From JACCXG01 sp963836735 (GTDB taxonomy: Bacteria; Acidobacteriota; Vicinamibacteria; Vicinamibacterales; 2-12-FULL-66-21), in NCBI GenBank assembly GCA_963836735.1, contig CAWIKP010000018.1, forward strand, positions 372,001 through 436,000: DNA of 64,000 nt. The letters are read 5' to 3'. The notes beneath the pieces were generated by a model. That model saw nothing but the letters and a program-made list of their open reading frames with translations, had not been told where the DNA came from and made no database searches. Both the position numbers and the translations under genes were made by a program. Shown here piece after piece: positions 10,221-19,288 of this stretch (within the stretch, counting starts at the first letter, position 1; every line of letters begins with the position of its first letter).

Positions 10221-10289
10221 TCAACTCCAACGGCCAACTCCCAACTCCCAGGGCCCCTTGGGAGTTGGGAGTTGGTCGTTGGGAGTTGA
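10221..10289. repeat. Long intergenic hairpin, (CCAACTC)n family
   Basis: Two arms of about 33 bases, TCAACTCCAACGGCCAACTC... and its near-perfect reverse complement, meet at GGGCCCC and form a hairpin filling the gap between the divergent beta-CASP and MetF-like genes. Each arm is itself built from an iterated CCAACTCC unit. The gap is divergent, so this is not a terminator between convergent genes. It shares words with 667-705, 18246-18392 and 60968-61050. Confidence 0.75.
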
Positions 10290-10302
10290 TCTTGCCGGTC
10301 TG

Positions 10303-10308
10303 TATACT
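10303..10308 (+). promoter_or_regulatory. Putative -10 hexamer TATACT of the MetF-like gene
   Basis: TATACT ends six bases before the TTG at 10315. There is no Shine-Dalgarno sequence between them and no clear -35 box because the hairpin occupies that position. Its distance to the start matches two or three other genes in the window (see 21259 and 25676), consistent with leaderless initiation. Confidence 0.35.
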
Positions 10309-10314
10309 GTTGGT

Positions 10315-11180
10315 TTGTCCTCCGACCAGACGGACACGCCATCGATCGTCGAGCGGCTCCGCACCGAGCCTTCGGTCATCGCGGCCGAGTTGCGGCCGCC
10401 ACGCGCGGAGCTCGAGACCCGGGCCAGCATGGATGCGTGGATCGACACCTATCACGCCGTCAGGAGCCTGACCCGCGAGGGAACCCCGGTCTTTCTGACC
10501 GACAGCGCGGTCGGGCTGAAGGAGGAGGACAACCTGCGCCACCTGGTGAGCAACCTCGGGACCGAGGTGTCGCAGGCGCGGAGTCGTGCCCTTCCTGACC
10601 TGCAAGCACCCGCTCGAGTACTGCACCGCCTACGCCGACCGCGCGGTGCAGAACGGGTTCCAGGCGCTGGTCGTCCTCGGCGGCGACAAGAGCGTGGGAC
10701 CGCCGCGGTGCGTCGAGCACGCGTGGCAGCTGCGCGAGGAAATCCGGAAGCACCAGCCGCAGCTGCTGCTCGGAGGCTGGGCCAACCCGCATGCGGATAC
10801 CGTGCGAGCAGATCGCCCATCTGCTCGACGAGCATGCCACCGCCGAGTTCTACCTGACCCAGATCGTCTCGCATCACAGCCGCGACCGCGTTCGCGACTT
10901 CGTCGCGGAGGCCGAACGGCGCGGGCTCGCGATTCCAGGGATCTTCGGAGTCTTCTACTATCGTTCCGCGAACGCGCGCACGCTCGACGCGCTCAAGAGT
11001 TTCCTGCCGGTTCCGGTCGGGCAGCTGACCGCCGAATTCGCGACCGGCGCGACTGCCGACGAGATCTGCGCCAGGACGATCAGGGCCCTGAGAGAGGCCG
11101 GGGCCCGCCATTTCTACATCAGCAACCTGCCTCTTCAGCGCGCGGCGCGCACGCTGAGCAGCATCCTCTCGAAGGTGTGA
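10315..11180 (+). CDS. Methylenetetrahydrofolate reductase-like TIM-barrel protein
   Basis: About 288 residues after bridging two frame breaks (near 10585 and 10800). Segments typical of the MetF/FTR fold are PSVIAAELRPPRAELETRAS at the N-terminus, VVPFLTCKHPLEYC, FQALVVLGGDKS, AEFYLTQIVSHH, PGIFGVFYYRSANARTL and a C-terminal HFYISNLPL. The fold binds FAD and reduces 5,10-methylene-THF; the catalytic activity of this divergent member is not proven. No in-frame ATG exists before residue 40, and the only plausible start nearby is TTG 10315, though a TTG at 10258 inside the hairpin is in the same frame. The cysteine-pair protein starts 2 bases after its stop, so the two are an operon. Confidence 0.7.
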
Positions 11181-11182
11181 AC

Positions 11183-11832
11183 ATGAGCCGCACGTATCGC
11201 GCCGGGGATTCGGTCGAGGATTTCTGCCGGGCCTGCAAGATGGACCGGATGCACACGGTGATCGTGACCGACACCGAGAGCCGGCCGCTGCGCGTTGTCT
11301 GCGGCTATTGCGACAGCGAGCACAACTTCAGGGGCGGACCGCGCACCGGCGCCGACGAAGCCCCCGTCCGCGCGGCCGGCGCCGTGGCCGCGGCGCGCCC
11401 GCGCTCAGCGCTCCGAGCGCGAGGCGCTGCCGATCGTCAGCGAGCGCGAAAGGAGTGGTCCCGCGATGAGCGTGCAATCACCGGACGGGGGAGATCGATA
11501 TCGAGATGCTGCTGCGGCGGATCATCCGCGAGGAGGCCGGAATCACCGCGGTCGCGCCGGCCGAGAAATGGCGGGGTGGAACAATCGCCCTCCGGCCGGG
11601 CAATCCACAGCTGCAGGAAAAGACCTGGCCGATCGAGACGTTCTTCCACAAGGTGGTCATGCTGCGCAATCGCCTGCGCACGCTCGAACAGCAGGTGAAC
11701 GCCACCGACCTGCCGGAAGATGTCAAAATCAAGCTGCAGGGCTATATCAGCGGCTGTTACGGATCGCTGACGAGCTTCAATGTGCTGTTCGCGGAGGAGA
11801 GCGATCAGTTCAAGGGGTCGGGCGGCGAATAA
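11183..11832 (+). CDS. Unknown protein: N-terminal Cys4 zinc-ribbon-like module plus helical C-terminus
   Basis: The start ATG at 11183 lies 2 bases after the MetF-like stop. The first 45 residues hold two cysteine pairs, CRACKMDRMHTVIV and VVCGYCDSEHNF, spaced like a small zinc ribbon. A low-complexity Ala/Arg/Pro linker of about 50 residues follows, with a frame change near 11380-11500. The C-terminal 109 residues (MLLRRIIREEAGIT..., WPIETFFHKVVMLRNRLRTL, DLPEDVKIKLQGYI) are well-ordered helices. I do not recognise the family. The 2-base spacing suggests it works with the MetF-like enzyme. It could also be two genes if the linker break is real. Confidence 0.6.
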
Positions 11833-11863
11833 AACACCGCGACAGACGCTGTGAGGCGCAATC

Positions 11864-13072
11864 ATGGGTGAATACCTCGATCGCGTCCCCTTCTCCGGCA
11901 TCATCCGCATCCGCGACATGATGTATGCGGTCGAGCGCCCCTTCAGGCTCGACCAGGGCGACGTCAGCTTCGACGCGCCCGACACCGTCAAGGCGGCGAT
12001 GCGCCGCGCCATCGACGACAACCGCAGCCACTACCTGCAAACCACCGGTGTTCCGCGCCTGCTCGAGCTCCTGGCGGCGAAGCTCCGGAACACCAACGGC
12101 ATCCCGGTCGGCGCCCCCGAAGAAGTCATGGTGACGACGGGCGGCATCCACGCCATCTATCTGGTGTGCCAGGCGCTGCTCGAGCCCGGCGACGAGGTGA
12201 TCATTCCGGATCCAACCTGGCCGCCGTGCGCCGGCAACATCCTCGCGGCCCGCGCGAAGCCAGTGGGATGTCCCCTGCACGAAGAGCTCGGCTGGCGCTT
12301 CGATCTCGACGAGCTCGAGTCGTTCATCACGCCGGCAACACGCGCAATCTACGTCAACTCGCCACACAACCCGACCGGCGGGGTCTTCACCCGCGCCGAT
12401 CTCGAGCGCATCGCCGCGATCGTGAAGGAGCGCGATCTCTGGCTGATCTCGGACGAGGCCTACGAAGACATCGTCTTCGACGAAGCGCGGCATGTGAGCC
12501 CGGCATCGCTGCCGGGCATGTACCAGCGGACCATCCCGATCTACACGTTCAGCAAGACCTACGCGATGACCGGGCTGCGCCTCGGGTATCTCGCGACGCC
12601 TGATGCCACCCTGCGCGAGCGGATCAAGAAGGTTCTCTTCTACACCTGCAGCAACGTCACCTCGATCGTGCAGTTCGGCGGAATCGGGGCGCTCGAGGGA
12701 CCGCAGGACTGCGTCGCCGAATTCCGCGAAGAGCTGCGGGCCCGCCGCAACCTGTTCTACGACGGCATCCGGGAACAGGCCGCCGGGGTGCTGAGCGGCC
12801 AGCCGCCGCACGGCGCGTTCTACGCATTTCTGCGCATCAATCCGCAGTGGCAGCGGCAAGGCGGCGGGCCTTCTGCGTCATGGTCGATGGCCGAGCACCT
12901 GATCACGGCGGGCCGGATCGGATGCGTCCCGGGGGTCGACTTCGGAGCGACAGGCGAGGGCTATATCCGCTTCTGTTTCGCGCGCAGCCGCGAGGAGCTG
13001 CGTGGCGCGCTGGAGTCGATGGGCACCGTCTTCGGCACCAGGGTCAGCGGCGCGAGCGCCGCCGCTTCATAG
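11864..13072 (+). CDS. PLP-dependent aminotransferase, class I/II
   Basis: Intact, 402 residues, fold type I. The Schiff-base lysine is K231 in TFSKTYAMTGLRLGY. Other hallmarks are the TTGGIHAIYL cofactor loop, YVNSPHNPTGGVF (Asn contacts PLP), LISDEAYEDIVFD (Asp pairs with the pyridine nitrogen) and the C-terminal GYIRFCFARSREEL with the carboxylate-binding Arg. It belongs to the aspartate/aromatic aminotransferase-like group; substrate is not assignable by eye. It stands 31 bases downstream of the cysteine-pair protein and convergent to the SDR at 13153. Confidence 0.9.
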   Translation: MGEYLDRVPFSGIIRIRDMMYAVERPFRLDQGDVSFDAPDTVKAAMRRAIDDNRSHYLQTTGVPRLLELLAAKLRNTNGIPVGAPEEVMVTTGGIHAIYLVCQALLEPGDEVIIPDPTWPPCAGNILAARAKPVGCPLHEELGWRFDLDELESFITPATRAIYVNSPHNPTGGVFTRADLERIAAIVKERDLWLISDEAYEDIVFDEARHVSPASLPGMYQRTIPIYTFSKTYAMTGLRLGYLATPDATLRERIKKVLFYTCSNVTSIVQFGGIGALEGPQDCVAEFREELRARRNLFYDGIREQAAGVLSGQPPHGAFYAFLRINPQWQRQGGGPSASWSMAEHLITAGRIGCVPGVDFGATGEGYIRFCFARSREELRGALESMGTVFGTRVSGASAAAS

Positions 13073-13152
13073 CTTCGGCTTCTTCCGCTTCTTCCAGGGT
13101 GCCGGCGGCAAGCCGCGTAATCGCCTTCGAGTCAGTCAAGAGTTTTGCCGCC

Positions 13153-13902
13153 TCATCTGAGATGCCGTCCGCCGTCGATCCGGATGGTTTCGCCGGTCAT
13201 GAATTCGGTTTCCAGGAGGAAGAGGACAGCGGCCACAATCTCCTCCTCGCCGCCCCAGCGGCCGAGCGGCGTTGCGGCTTCGACCGCTTTGTATTCCTCG
13301 TCGGTGGTTTCCGGCGGCGCCAGAATCGGCCCGGGGGCGATGGCGTTGACCAGGATGTGGTCCTCGGCCAGCTCCAGCGCCAGCGCCTCGGTGAGCCCGA
13401 TAACCCCGTGCTTCGCGACGTAGTAGGGGAGGAAGCCCTTGTACCGGGGACGGCCGCTCCGCGCCACCCAGTCGGTGAAGTTGATGATCCGGCCGCCCCC
13501 CTGCGCGCGCATGTGGGGCACGGCGGCCCGCGAGCACAGATAGGCGGCTCGCAGATCGACGTTCAGGACGGAATCCCAGACGTGCTCGTCGATGTCCTCG
13601 AAGGCCACCGACGAGTACACCGAGGCCATGTTGATCAGGACGTCGACCCGCCCCAGGTCGTTCGCGGCACGATCGACGAGCGTCCGCGCTTCCGGCGCCT
13701 TGGAGAGATCGGACTGATAGATGAAGGCGCGTCCACCACCGGCCTGCACGTCCGCCGCGACCGCCTCGGCTTCGGCGCGCGAGCGGTTGAACGACAGCGC
13801 GATGCGCATGCCGCGGCCGGCAAGGGCCACCGCGATCGCGGCGCCGATGCGCTTGCCGCCGGTGATCAGGGCGCCCTTTCCCGTCAGGGCTGCCGATGCC
13901 AT
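13153..13902 (-). CDS. Short-chain dehydrogenase/reductase
   Basis: Intact, 249 residues. The NAD(P)-binding loop is ALITGGKRIGAAIA, whose Lys-Arg after the glycine pair resembles pteridine reductase and FabG-like enzymes. The usual NNAG is replaced by NMAS. The catalytic Tyr-x3-Lys is YYVAKHGVIGLTEA, followed by AIAPGPILAPP and the C-terminal TGETIRIDGGRHLR. A GGAGCAGG ribosome-binding site supports ATG 13902. It is divergent from the Tat-exported aminotransferase-like gene, with 97 bases between them. The substrate is unknown. Confidence 0.88.
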   Translation of the reverse strand: MASAALTGKGALITGGKRIGAAIAVALAGRGMRIALSFNRSRAEAEAVAADVQAGGGRAFIYQSDLSKAPEARTLVDRAANDLGRVDVLINMASVYSSVAFEDIDEHVWDSVLNVDLRAAYLCSRAAVPHMRAQGGGRIINFTDWVARSGRPRYKGFLPYYVAKHGVIGLTEALALELAEDHILVNAIAPGPILAPPETTDEEYKAVEAATPLGRWGGEEEIVAAVLFLLETEFMTGETIRIDGGRHLR

Positions 13903-13999
13903 CCTGCTCCCTTCTGCCCGGCGTCAGGCGCACCGGAACAGGGTATTGTGCGCTAGATTATTTCGGCGGCGCCACGTCGCCGCTGCAAAGGAGCCTCCT

Positions 14000-15296
14000 A
14001 TGTGGTCCCGGCGACAGTTCCTGCGAGCGTCCGGCGCGGCCGGGACGGCCGCCCTGACCGCGGCGTTCCGCGACGACAACCACGCCCGCGTCCTGGCTGC
14101 CGGTGCGGGAGTCCAGAATCACGACGCGGATGGCGTCGCGGCCAACGAGGACTACTGGCGGGAGGTCCAGCAGGCCTTCACCCTGGACCGCACCATCATC
14201 AATCTCAACAACGGAGGCTGCTGTCCGAGCCCCCGGGTCGTGCACGAGGCGTTCAAGCGGTATCTCGATCTCTCGAACCAGGCGCCCGTCTATCACATGT
14301 GGCAGGTGCTGGAGCCGAACATCGAGACCGTCCGGAGGCGGCTCGCAGCTGACTTCGGGTGCGACCCCGAGGAGCTCGCGATCACGCGCAACGCCAGCGA
14401 GGCCCTGCAGATTGCCCAGCTCGGCATCGAACTTCGCTCCGGCGACGAGGTCGTGACGACCAACCAGGACTACGGGCGCATGCTCGACACCTGGGAACAG
14501 CGCGTGCGCCGCGACGGCATCAAGCTGACGAAGATCTCCTTCCCGGTCCCGCCGCGGTCACACGACGAGCTCGCCGACCGGCTGCTCGGAGCGATCACCC
14601 CGGCGACCAAGGTTCTCCATTTCTGCCACATCACGAACCTCACCGGGCAGATCTTCCCGGTCAGGCGGATCTGCGACGAAGCCCGGCGCCGCGGCGTGAA
14701 GACGATCGTCGACGGCGCGCACGCGTTCGCGCACTTTCCCTACAAGGCCGCCGATCTCGGCTGCGATTTCTACGGCACGAGCCTGCACAAGTGGCTGCTC
14801 GCTCCCATCGGCACCGGCTTTCTCTACGTCCGCCGGGAGCTGATTCCGGCAGTGTGGGCGCTCACGCCGGCACCGGCGGCGAAGAACGACGACATCCGCA
14901 AGTTCGAGGAGATCGGGACTCATCCCGCGGCCAATCACAACGCGATTGCCGAGGCGCTGGCGTTTCACGACGGGATCGGGATCGAGCGGAAAGCGGCCCG
15001 GCTCCGCTACCTGCGCGATCGGTGGGCGAACACGGCTGGCGGCGCATCCCAAGGTGAAGATCCACACGAACCTGAGCGCCGAGCATTCCTGCGCCATCGG
15101 CACCGTGCAGCTCACGAACGTTCCTACTCGCCAGGTGGTCGAACGGCTCTGGGCGGACTGGCGGATCATCGCAACGCCGATCGTCCACGCCGAGTACGAA
15201 GGCGCCAGGATCACGCCGAACGTCTACACGACACTCGACGAGATCGACACCTTCGCCAGGGCCATGGAGAAGATCGCGGCAAAAGGGACCGTTTGA
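14000..15296 (+). CDS. Tat-exported class V aminotransferase-fold protein (isopenicillin N epimerase-like)
   Basis: A strong AAAGGAG ribosome-binding site precedes ATG 14000. The N-terminus MWSRRQFLRASGAAGTAAL is a Tat signal (RRQFL). The body is a PLP fold-type I enzyme of the class V (cysteine desulfurase/epimerase) branch: INLNNGGCCPSPRVV, ELAITRNASEALQIA, KTIVDGAHAFAHF and GCDFYGTSLHKWLLAP, in which the Lys after SLH binds PLP. One frame shift near 15035 separates the last 85 residues (IHTNLSAEHSCAIGTV to the end). Export of a folded PLP enzyme fits Tat, which carries folded, cofactor-loaded proteins. The reaction is unknown; epimerase and desulfurase are the nearest named relatives. Confidence 0.85.
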
Positions 15297-15299
15297 CGG

Positions 15300-16789
15300 C
15301 TACTGCCCGATCTTCTTTCCTTCCGCGTCGTACTGTTCGATCGGACCGTACTTTCCCAGGATGCTGGCGATCTTGGTGATATCGCCCACGGCCACGATTT
15401 GCAGGCGGTCGTCGGCCCAGTACTTTTTCGCGGCGGCCTGCGCTTCCGCGGCGCTCACGGCGCTGATCCTGGCCGGGTACGTGTCCCAGTAGTCCGCGGG
15501 CAAGCCGTACAACCAGTTGTTCATGTAGTAATTCAGCACCGCCTGCGGATTCTCCAGCGACAGCGCGAAGCTGGCGACGAGCGCGCGTTTGGAATCGGCG
15601 AGCTCCGCCGCCGGGATCGGCTTGTCGCGCATCTGCGCGATCTCGTCCAGCAGATCCCGGAGGGCCGGCTCGGTCACCTCGGTACGAACCGACGTCTGGG
15701 CGGTCCAGTCGCCGCGGAAGTTCGTTGCCGAGATGCCGCTGCCGATCCCATAGGTGTATCCCTTCTCTTCGCGAAGGTGGCGGAACAGCCGGCCCATCGC
15801 CCCGCCGAGCACCCGGTTGGCGACGAGCAGCCGCTCGTAGTCGGGATCCTTCCGCGCCAGCGCCTGCGTCCCCACCATGAATGTCGTCTGGACGGAGTTC
15901 GGCCTGGCGATCATGTAGACCTTGCGCGCGCCACTCGGCGACGGATCGGCGACCGCCGGTTTCGGTGTGCCCGCGCTTCGCCCAGCCGCCGAGCCGCGCC
16001 TCGACCGCCTTCCGGGCGTCGGCGAGCGTGATGTCGCCGGAAAAGGCAATGGCGGCATGATCCGGCACGTAGCGCGAGCGATGGAACTCGATCATGCGCT
16101 TCGCGCGTGATCGCGTCGAGCGTGGCCGGCGTCGCGGATACCCGGCCGGCGGGGTGGTTGCTGTAAATCACCCGGGAGACTGCTCCGCGGCAAGAAACGA
16201 GGGATTCGTCCGCTGCTGGATCGAGGCCGGCGCGGGCGCGGGTCTTCAGCCGATCCCACTCGTCGGCGGGAAACGCCGGCGGCGAGCAGGACTTCGGCGG
16301 CGAGCCCGAACAGGCGATCGAAATTCTCCGTGAGCGCGCTGCCGCTGACGGTCGCATTCGGACCCGAAATGCTGGCGCCGACGTTCAGGAAGGCGGCCAT
16401 GCGCTCGAGCTCCTGCGAAATCTGCTGCGAGTTCGCTGGTCTCGGTGCCTTCCCGCATCAGCTGCGCGGTGTAGCTCGCGAGGCCGGCCTTTCGCCGGAT
16501 CGTCGTAATAGCCGCCGGCGCCAGGAATGACGATCTGAAACGCGATCTGCGGCAGCCGGTGATCCTCGAGCACCATCAGGTGCAGGCCGTTCGGCAGATC
16601 CGCTTCCTGCGGCTTCGGCAGCTTGACCTTCAGCACGTCGTTGGAGACCGGGGCTTTGCCTTTGAGCACCATCCCCGCAGTGGATGGCGCCTGACCTTCG
16701 CCGGCCTGTTGCGCGCCAAGCGGCGCGATGACGTACGGCCAGCGCCAGAGCGGCCGCAACGGACAGCGGGAGGACATCGGCGTCTTCAT
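15300..16789 (-). CDS. M16-family peptidase, probable non-catalytic partner
   Basis: About 495 residues with a poor N-terminal signal region and at least four frame breaks between 16440 and 15950. LPNGLHLMVLEDHRLPQIAF and VIPGAGGYYDDP are the start of an M16 domain, but no HxxEH zinc motif follows where expected. The second half is well preserved: TFMVGTQALARKDPDYERLL, LFRHLREEKGYTYGIGS and YWDTYPARISAVSAAEAQ. That pattern marks the inactive subunit of a two-gene M16 pair. The ATG overlaps the TGA of the catalytic M16 gene (TGATG) and a GGAGG precedes it, so the two are translated together, probably for a periplasmic heterodimer. Confidence 0.8.
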
Positions 16790-18155
16790 CACTTACCTCC
16801 TGCGGGTGCGGTGGGCTTGGGCACGGTGTGGACAACGGTCCGTCCCGTTTTCACGAGATACGTGCGGGCAACACGCTGGACGTCGGCAGCGGACACCTTC
16901 GCGATCTCGTCGGCGCGCGTGTTGATCTTCTCCGGCCGGTCGTAGAACAACGCGTTCTCTCCCAGCTGGATTGCACGCTGCAACGAGCTGCCGAGGCCGG
17001 CAATCACCTGGCTCCGAACGCCGTTGCGCGCTTTCTCCATTTCCCAGTCCTCGATCGTGCCGGTCTTCACCCGTTCGATTTCGGCATCGATCGCCGACTC
17101 GAGATCGCCGATCGCCTTCCCCGGTGAAACGGTGCCGATGATGCGCAGCAGCCCGGGACCGCGCGTCTCCTGCGTGAACGCCGCGATGTTCCCCGGTGAC
17201 AGCTGCTTCTGGCGCACGATCACTTCGTAGAACCGCGAGCTGCGGCCGCTCGAGAGCAGCGTCGCCAGCACTTCGAGCGGATCGTTGTCGGACGATGAGC
17301 TCGGCGGAACCTTGTAAGCCATGTCGATGCGGGGCAGCCGGGCGAGCGCATCGTCGATGACCTGACCGCCGCTCGGCCGTCTGAGCCGGCTCGGTCACGT
17401 CGACTTCCGGTGGAGCGGGCTGAGAGGGAATGCTCTCGAAGTGCTGTGCGCACTTTCTCGACCGCGGTCTTCGTGTCGACGTCGCCGACAATCGAGACGA
17501 CGGCGTTGTTCGGCGCGTAGTAGGTCTTGAAGAACGCCGCGACATCGTCGACCGTTGCGGCGCTGAGGTCCGTCATCGATCCGATCACGGAGTGCTCGTA
17601 CGCGGGATTGTCGTACGCGAGCCCCTCGAGGACCTCGAAGGTGCGGCCGTACGGCTGGTTATCGGCTCCGAGGCGGCGCTCCTCCTGAACGGCGTTGATC
17701 TGGTTGGCCAGCGCCTCCTTGGTGATCACCAGCGACCGCATGCGGTCGGCCTCGAGGAACAGCGCGAGGTCGAGCTGATTGGCGGGCAGGATCTCGAAAT
17801 AGAGCGTCCGCTCCTTGTTGGTCGTGCCGTTCATGCTGCCGCCGTACATGAACATCAGGTAGGGATGCTCGCCCGGACCGACGTTCTCCGATCCCTTGAA
17901 CATCATGTGTTCGAAGAGATGGGCGAAACCGGTGCGCCCCTGCCGCTCGTCGCGGGAGCCGACGTCGTAGTTGACGGCAATGGCGAACACGGGCGCCGTG
18001 TGGTCCTCCGAGATGATGACCCTGAGCCCGTTCTTGAGCCGCGTGTCGGAGAACTCGACCCGCTTGATGGGCGTGGTTCTCTGCGCGAGGACGGACACCG
18101 CCGCGATGGTGATCACGGCCGCAACTGACGCCATCCTCCGTGAGAGGTCGGTCAT
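16789..18155 (-). CDS. M16-family zinc peptidase, catalytic subunit
   Basis: About 455 residues. The inverted zinc motif HxxEH is present in TGFAHLFEHMMFKGS, with the distal Glu in the NAVQEERRLG region. An N-terminal signal peptide (VAAVITIAAVSVLA) predicts export. Later blocks are VDDVAAFFKTYYAPNNAVVS, VLATLLSSGRSSRFYEV and VARTYLVKTGRTVV. One or two frame shifts near 17340-17460 split the gene. AAGGAGAT precedes ATG 18155. Together with the adjacent inactive subunit it forms a pitrilysin/processing-peptidase-like pair that likely degrades short peptides in the periplasm. Confidence 0.87.
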
Positions 18156-18245
18156 GACGGATCTCCTTGAAACGGATGGACGGGGACGGATCGGTCCCTG
18201 GTTTGGGAGTAGAGGATAAACGAACCTGGGGGAAACCGCAGAGTC

Positions 18246-18392
18246 GTCAACTTCCAACGATCGACGATCCAACGATCCAAGGGAAGCCTTCGAACAATGG
18301 GGTGAAAGACGTGCCAACAAGCCGGTTGGTACGAGTTTCACCCCGCCCCTTCGAACGGTTTTCCTTGGATCGTTGGATCGTTGGGAGTTGAC
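18246..18392. repeat. Long nested hairpin in the M16-beta-barrel gap
   Basis: GTCAACTTCCAACGATC (18246 on) and its inverse at the other end (GATCGTTGGGAGTTGAC, to 18392) enclose further matched segments: GATCCAACGATCCAAGG against CCTTGGATCGTTGGATC, GGGGTGAAA against TTTCACCCC, and CCAAC against GTTGG around a six-base loop. Almost the whole 147 bases therefore folds into one rod. It belongs to the CCAAC-rich family seen at 667, 10221 and 60968. It could be a transcribed structured RNA, a termination/processing site, or a small palindromic mobile element. Confidence 0.75.
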
Positions 18393-18395
18393 TGC

Positions 18396-18977
18396 TCAGA
18401 AGTAGATCGTCAGGCCCGTGGTCCACATCGAGCCCTTGTAGCCGGGCAGGAAGCGCCCGATCAGGCCTTCGTCTTCGTCGTCGTCATCGTTGCCGAAGTC
18501 GAGGAAGGTGTAGCGGTAGTCGGCGTGGATGCCCGCGTGTTTCCCGAGCCCCAGCTCTGCGCCGAAGCCGGCATGCCACCCGAAGTCGCGAACGGTTTCG
18601 GATGCGATCGTTTCGTCGCCGGCCAGGGTCTCGAGTTTCTGTGAATACCAGCCGGCGCCGCCAAGGACGTACGGCGCAAACTTGCTTTTTGTCACAAAGA
18701 GGAGCATCGACGCCTGAATCGGATACTCCCGCACCCGCGCCGTTTCGAGCGCGTTGGTCTCGGTGTGCACGTCGAGCGACAGCTCGAAGGCCGTCTTCGG
18801 CGAAAGCCGCGCGCGGATGTGCCCGCCCATGAAGCGAGTGGAGTCCTCGTCCACGTTGACGTCTCTGTGAACCCAGGTCAATCGGCCGCCTATGCCAAAG
18901 GCGCCCTGGGCCGCCGCGGCTTCCGGCAACGCCAGCACCGCGACGAGCACGACTCCGCCGATCAATGGCACTCGCAT
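18396..18977 (-). CDS. Outer-membrane beta-barrel protein
   Basis: Intact, 193 residues. The signal peptide ends about AAAAQG (residue 24). The rest alternates hydrophobic and polar residues as in small eight-stranded barrels: GIGGRLTWVHRDVN, GGHIRARLSPKTAFELSLDV, APYVLGGAGWYSQK, GWHAGFGAELGLG, and a final strand TTGLTIYF ending in Phe, the C-terminal signature for barrel assembly. An acidic Asp/Glu loop (NDDDDEDEG) lies near the C-terminus and may be surface-exposed. It resembles OmpW/opacity-type barrels. The ligand is unknown. Confidence 0.8.
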   Translation of the reverse strand: MRVPLIGGVVLVAVLALPEAAAAQGAFGIGGRLTWVHRDVNVDEDSTRFMGGHIRARLSPKTAFELSLDVHTETNALETARVREYPIQASMLLFVTKSKFAPYVLGGAGWYSQKLETLAGDETIASETVRDFGWHAGFGAELGLGKHAGIHADYRYTFLDFGNDDDDEDEGLIGRFLPGYKGSMWTTGLTIYF

Positions 18978-19288
18978 GGGTTACCTCGTGCGGTCCTTAT
19001 CGGCCGGAGCCAACGGCCGGGATAGTCGGGAAAAGCTGGGGAGCGGGGTGGGGTGGAGCTACCGGGAAAGAAGAACGGGATGCGGCCGACCGGAAGCGGA
19101 ACGCGAAGCACCCTGCGAAAGTGCTGACGTTAGTCGTTGCACACCGTCACCGGACCAGCCCGACGAGGCGTGATACGTTCCGCTCCCGGTCCGCCGCATC
19201 CCGCGGCGGACCCTCTTCACGAGGATCCACGCCAGCGGAGCCCCCGACGGGAGGATGAGGCCCCGCGGCGTGGACAGGTGCTCTCGTA
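18978..19288. other. 311-base intergenic stretch with one strong hairpin
   Basis: No convincing gene. A nine-base perfect stem, GGTCCGCCG (19188-19196) against CGGCGGACC (19204-19212), encloses a seven-base loop but lacks a T-run. The rest is GC-rich without obvious promoters beyond the leader of the beta-barrel gene. It could hold a small RNA or the terminator region of the OmpA operon. Confidence 0.4.

Noticed and set aside
10286..10308. Sigma-70 promoter TTGATC...TATACT for the MetF-like gene
   Set aside because: Spacing between the boxes is only 11 bases, too short for a normal -35/-10 pair.
18978..19288. Possible tRNA or rRNA fragment
   Set aside because: No cloverleaf with T-loop consensus could be drawn; only one simple hairpin was found.
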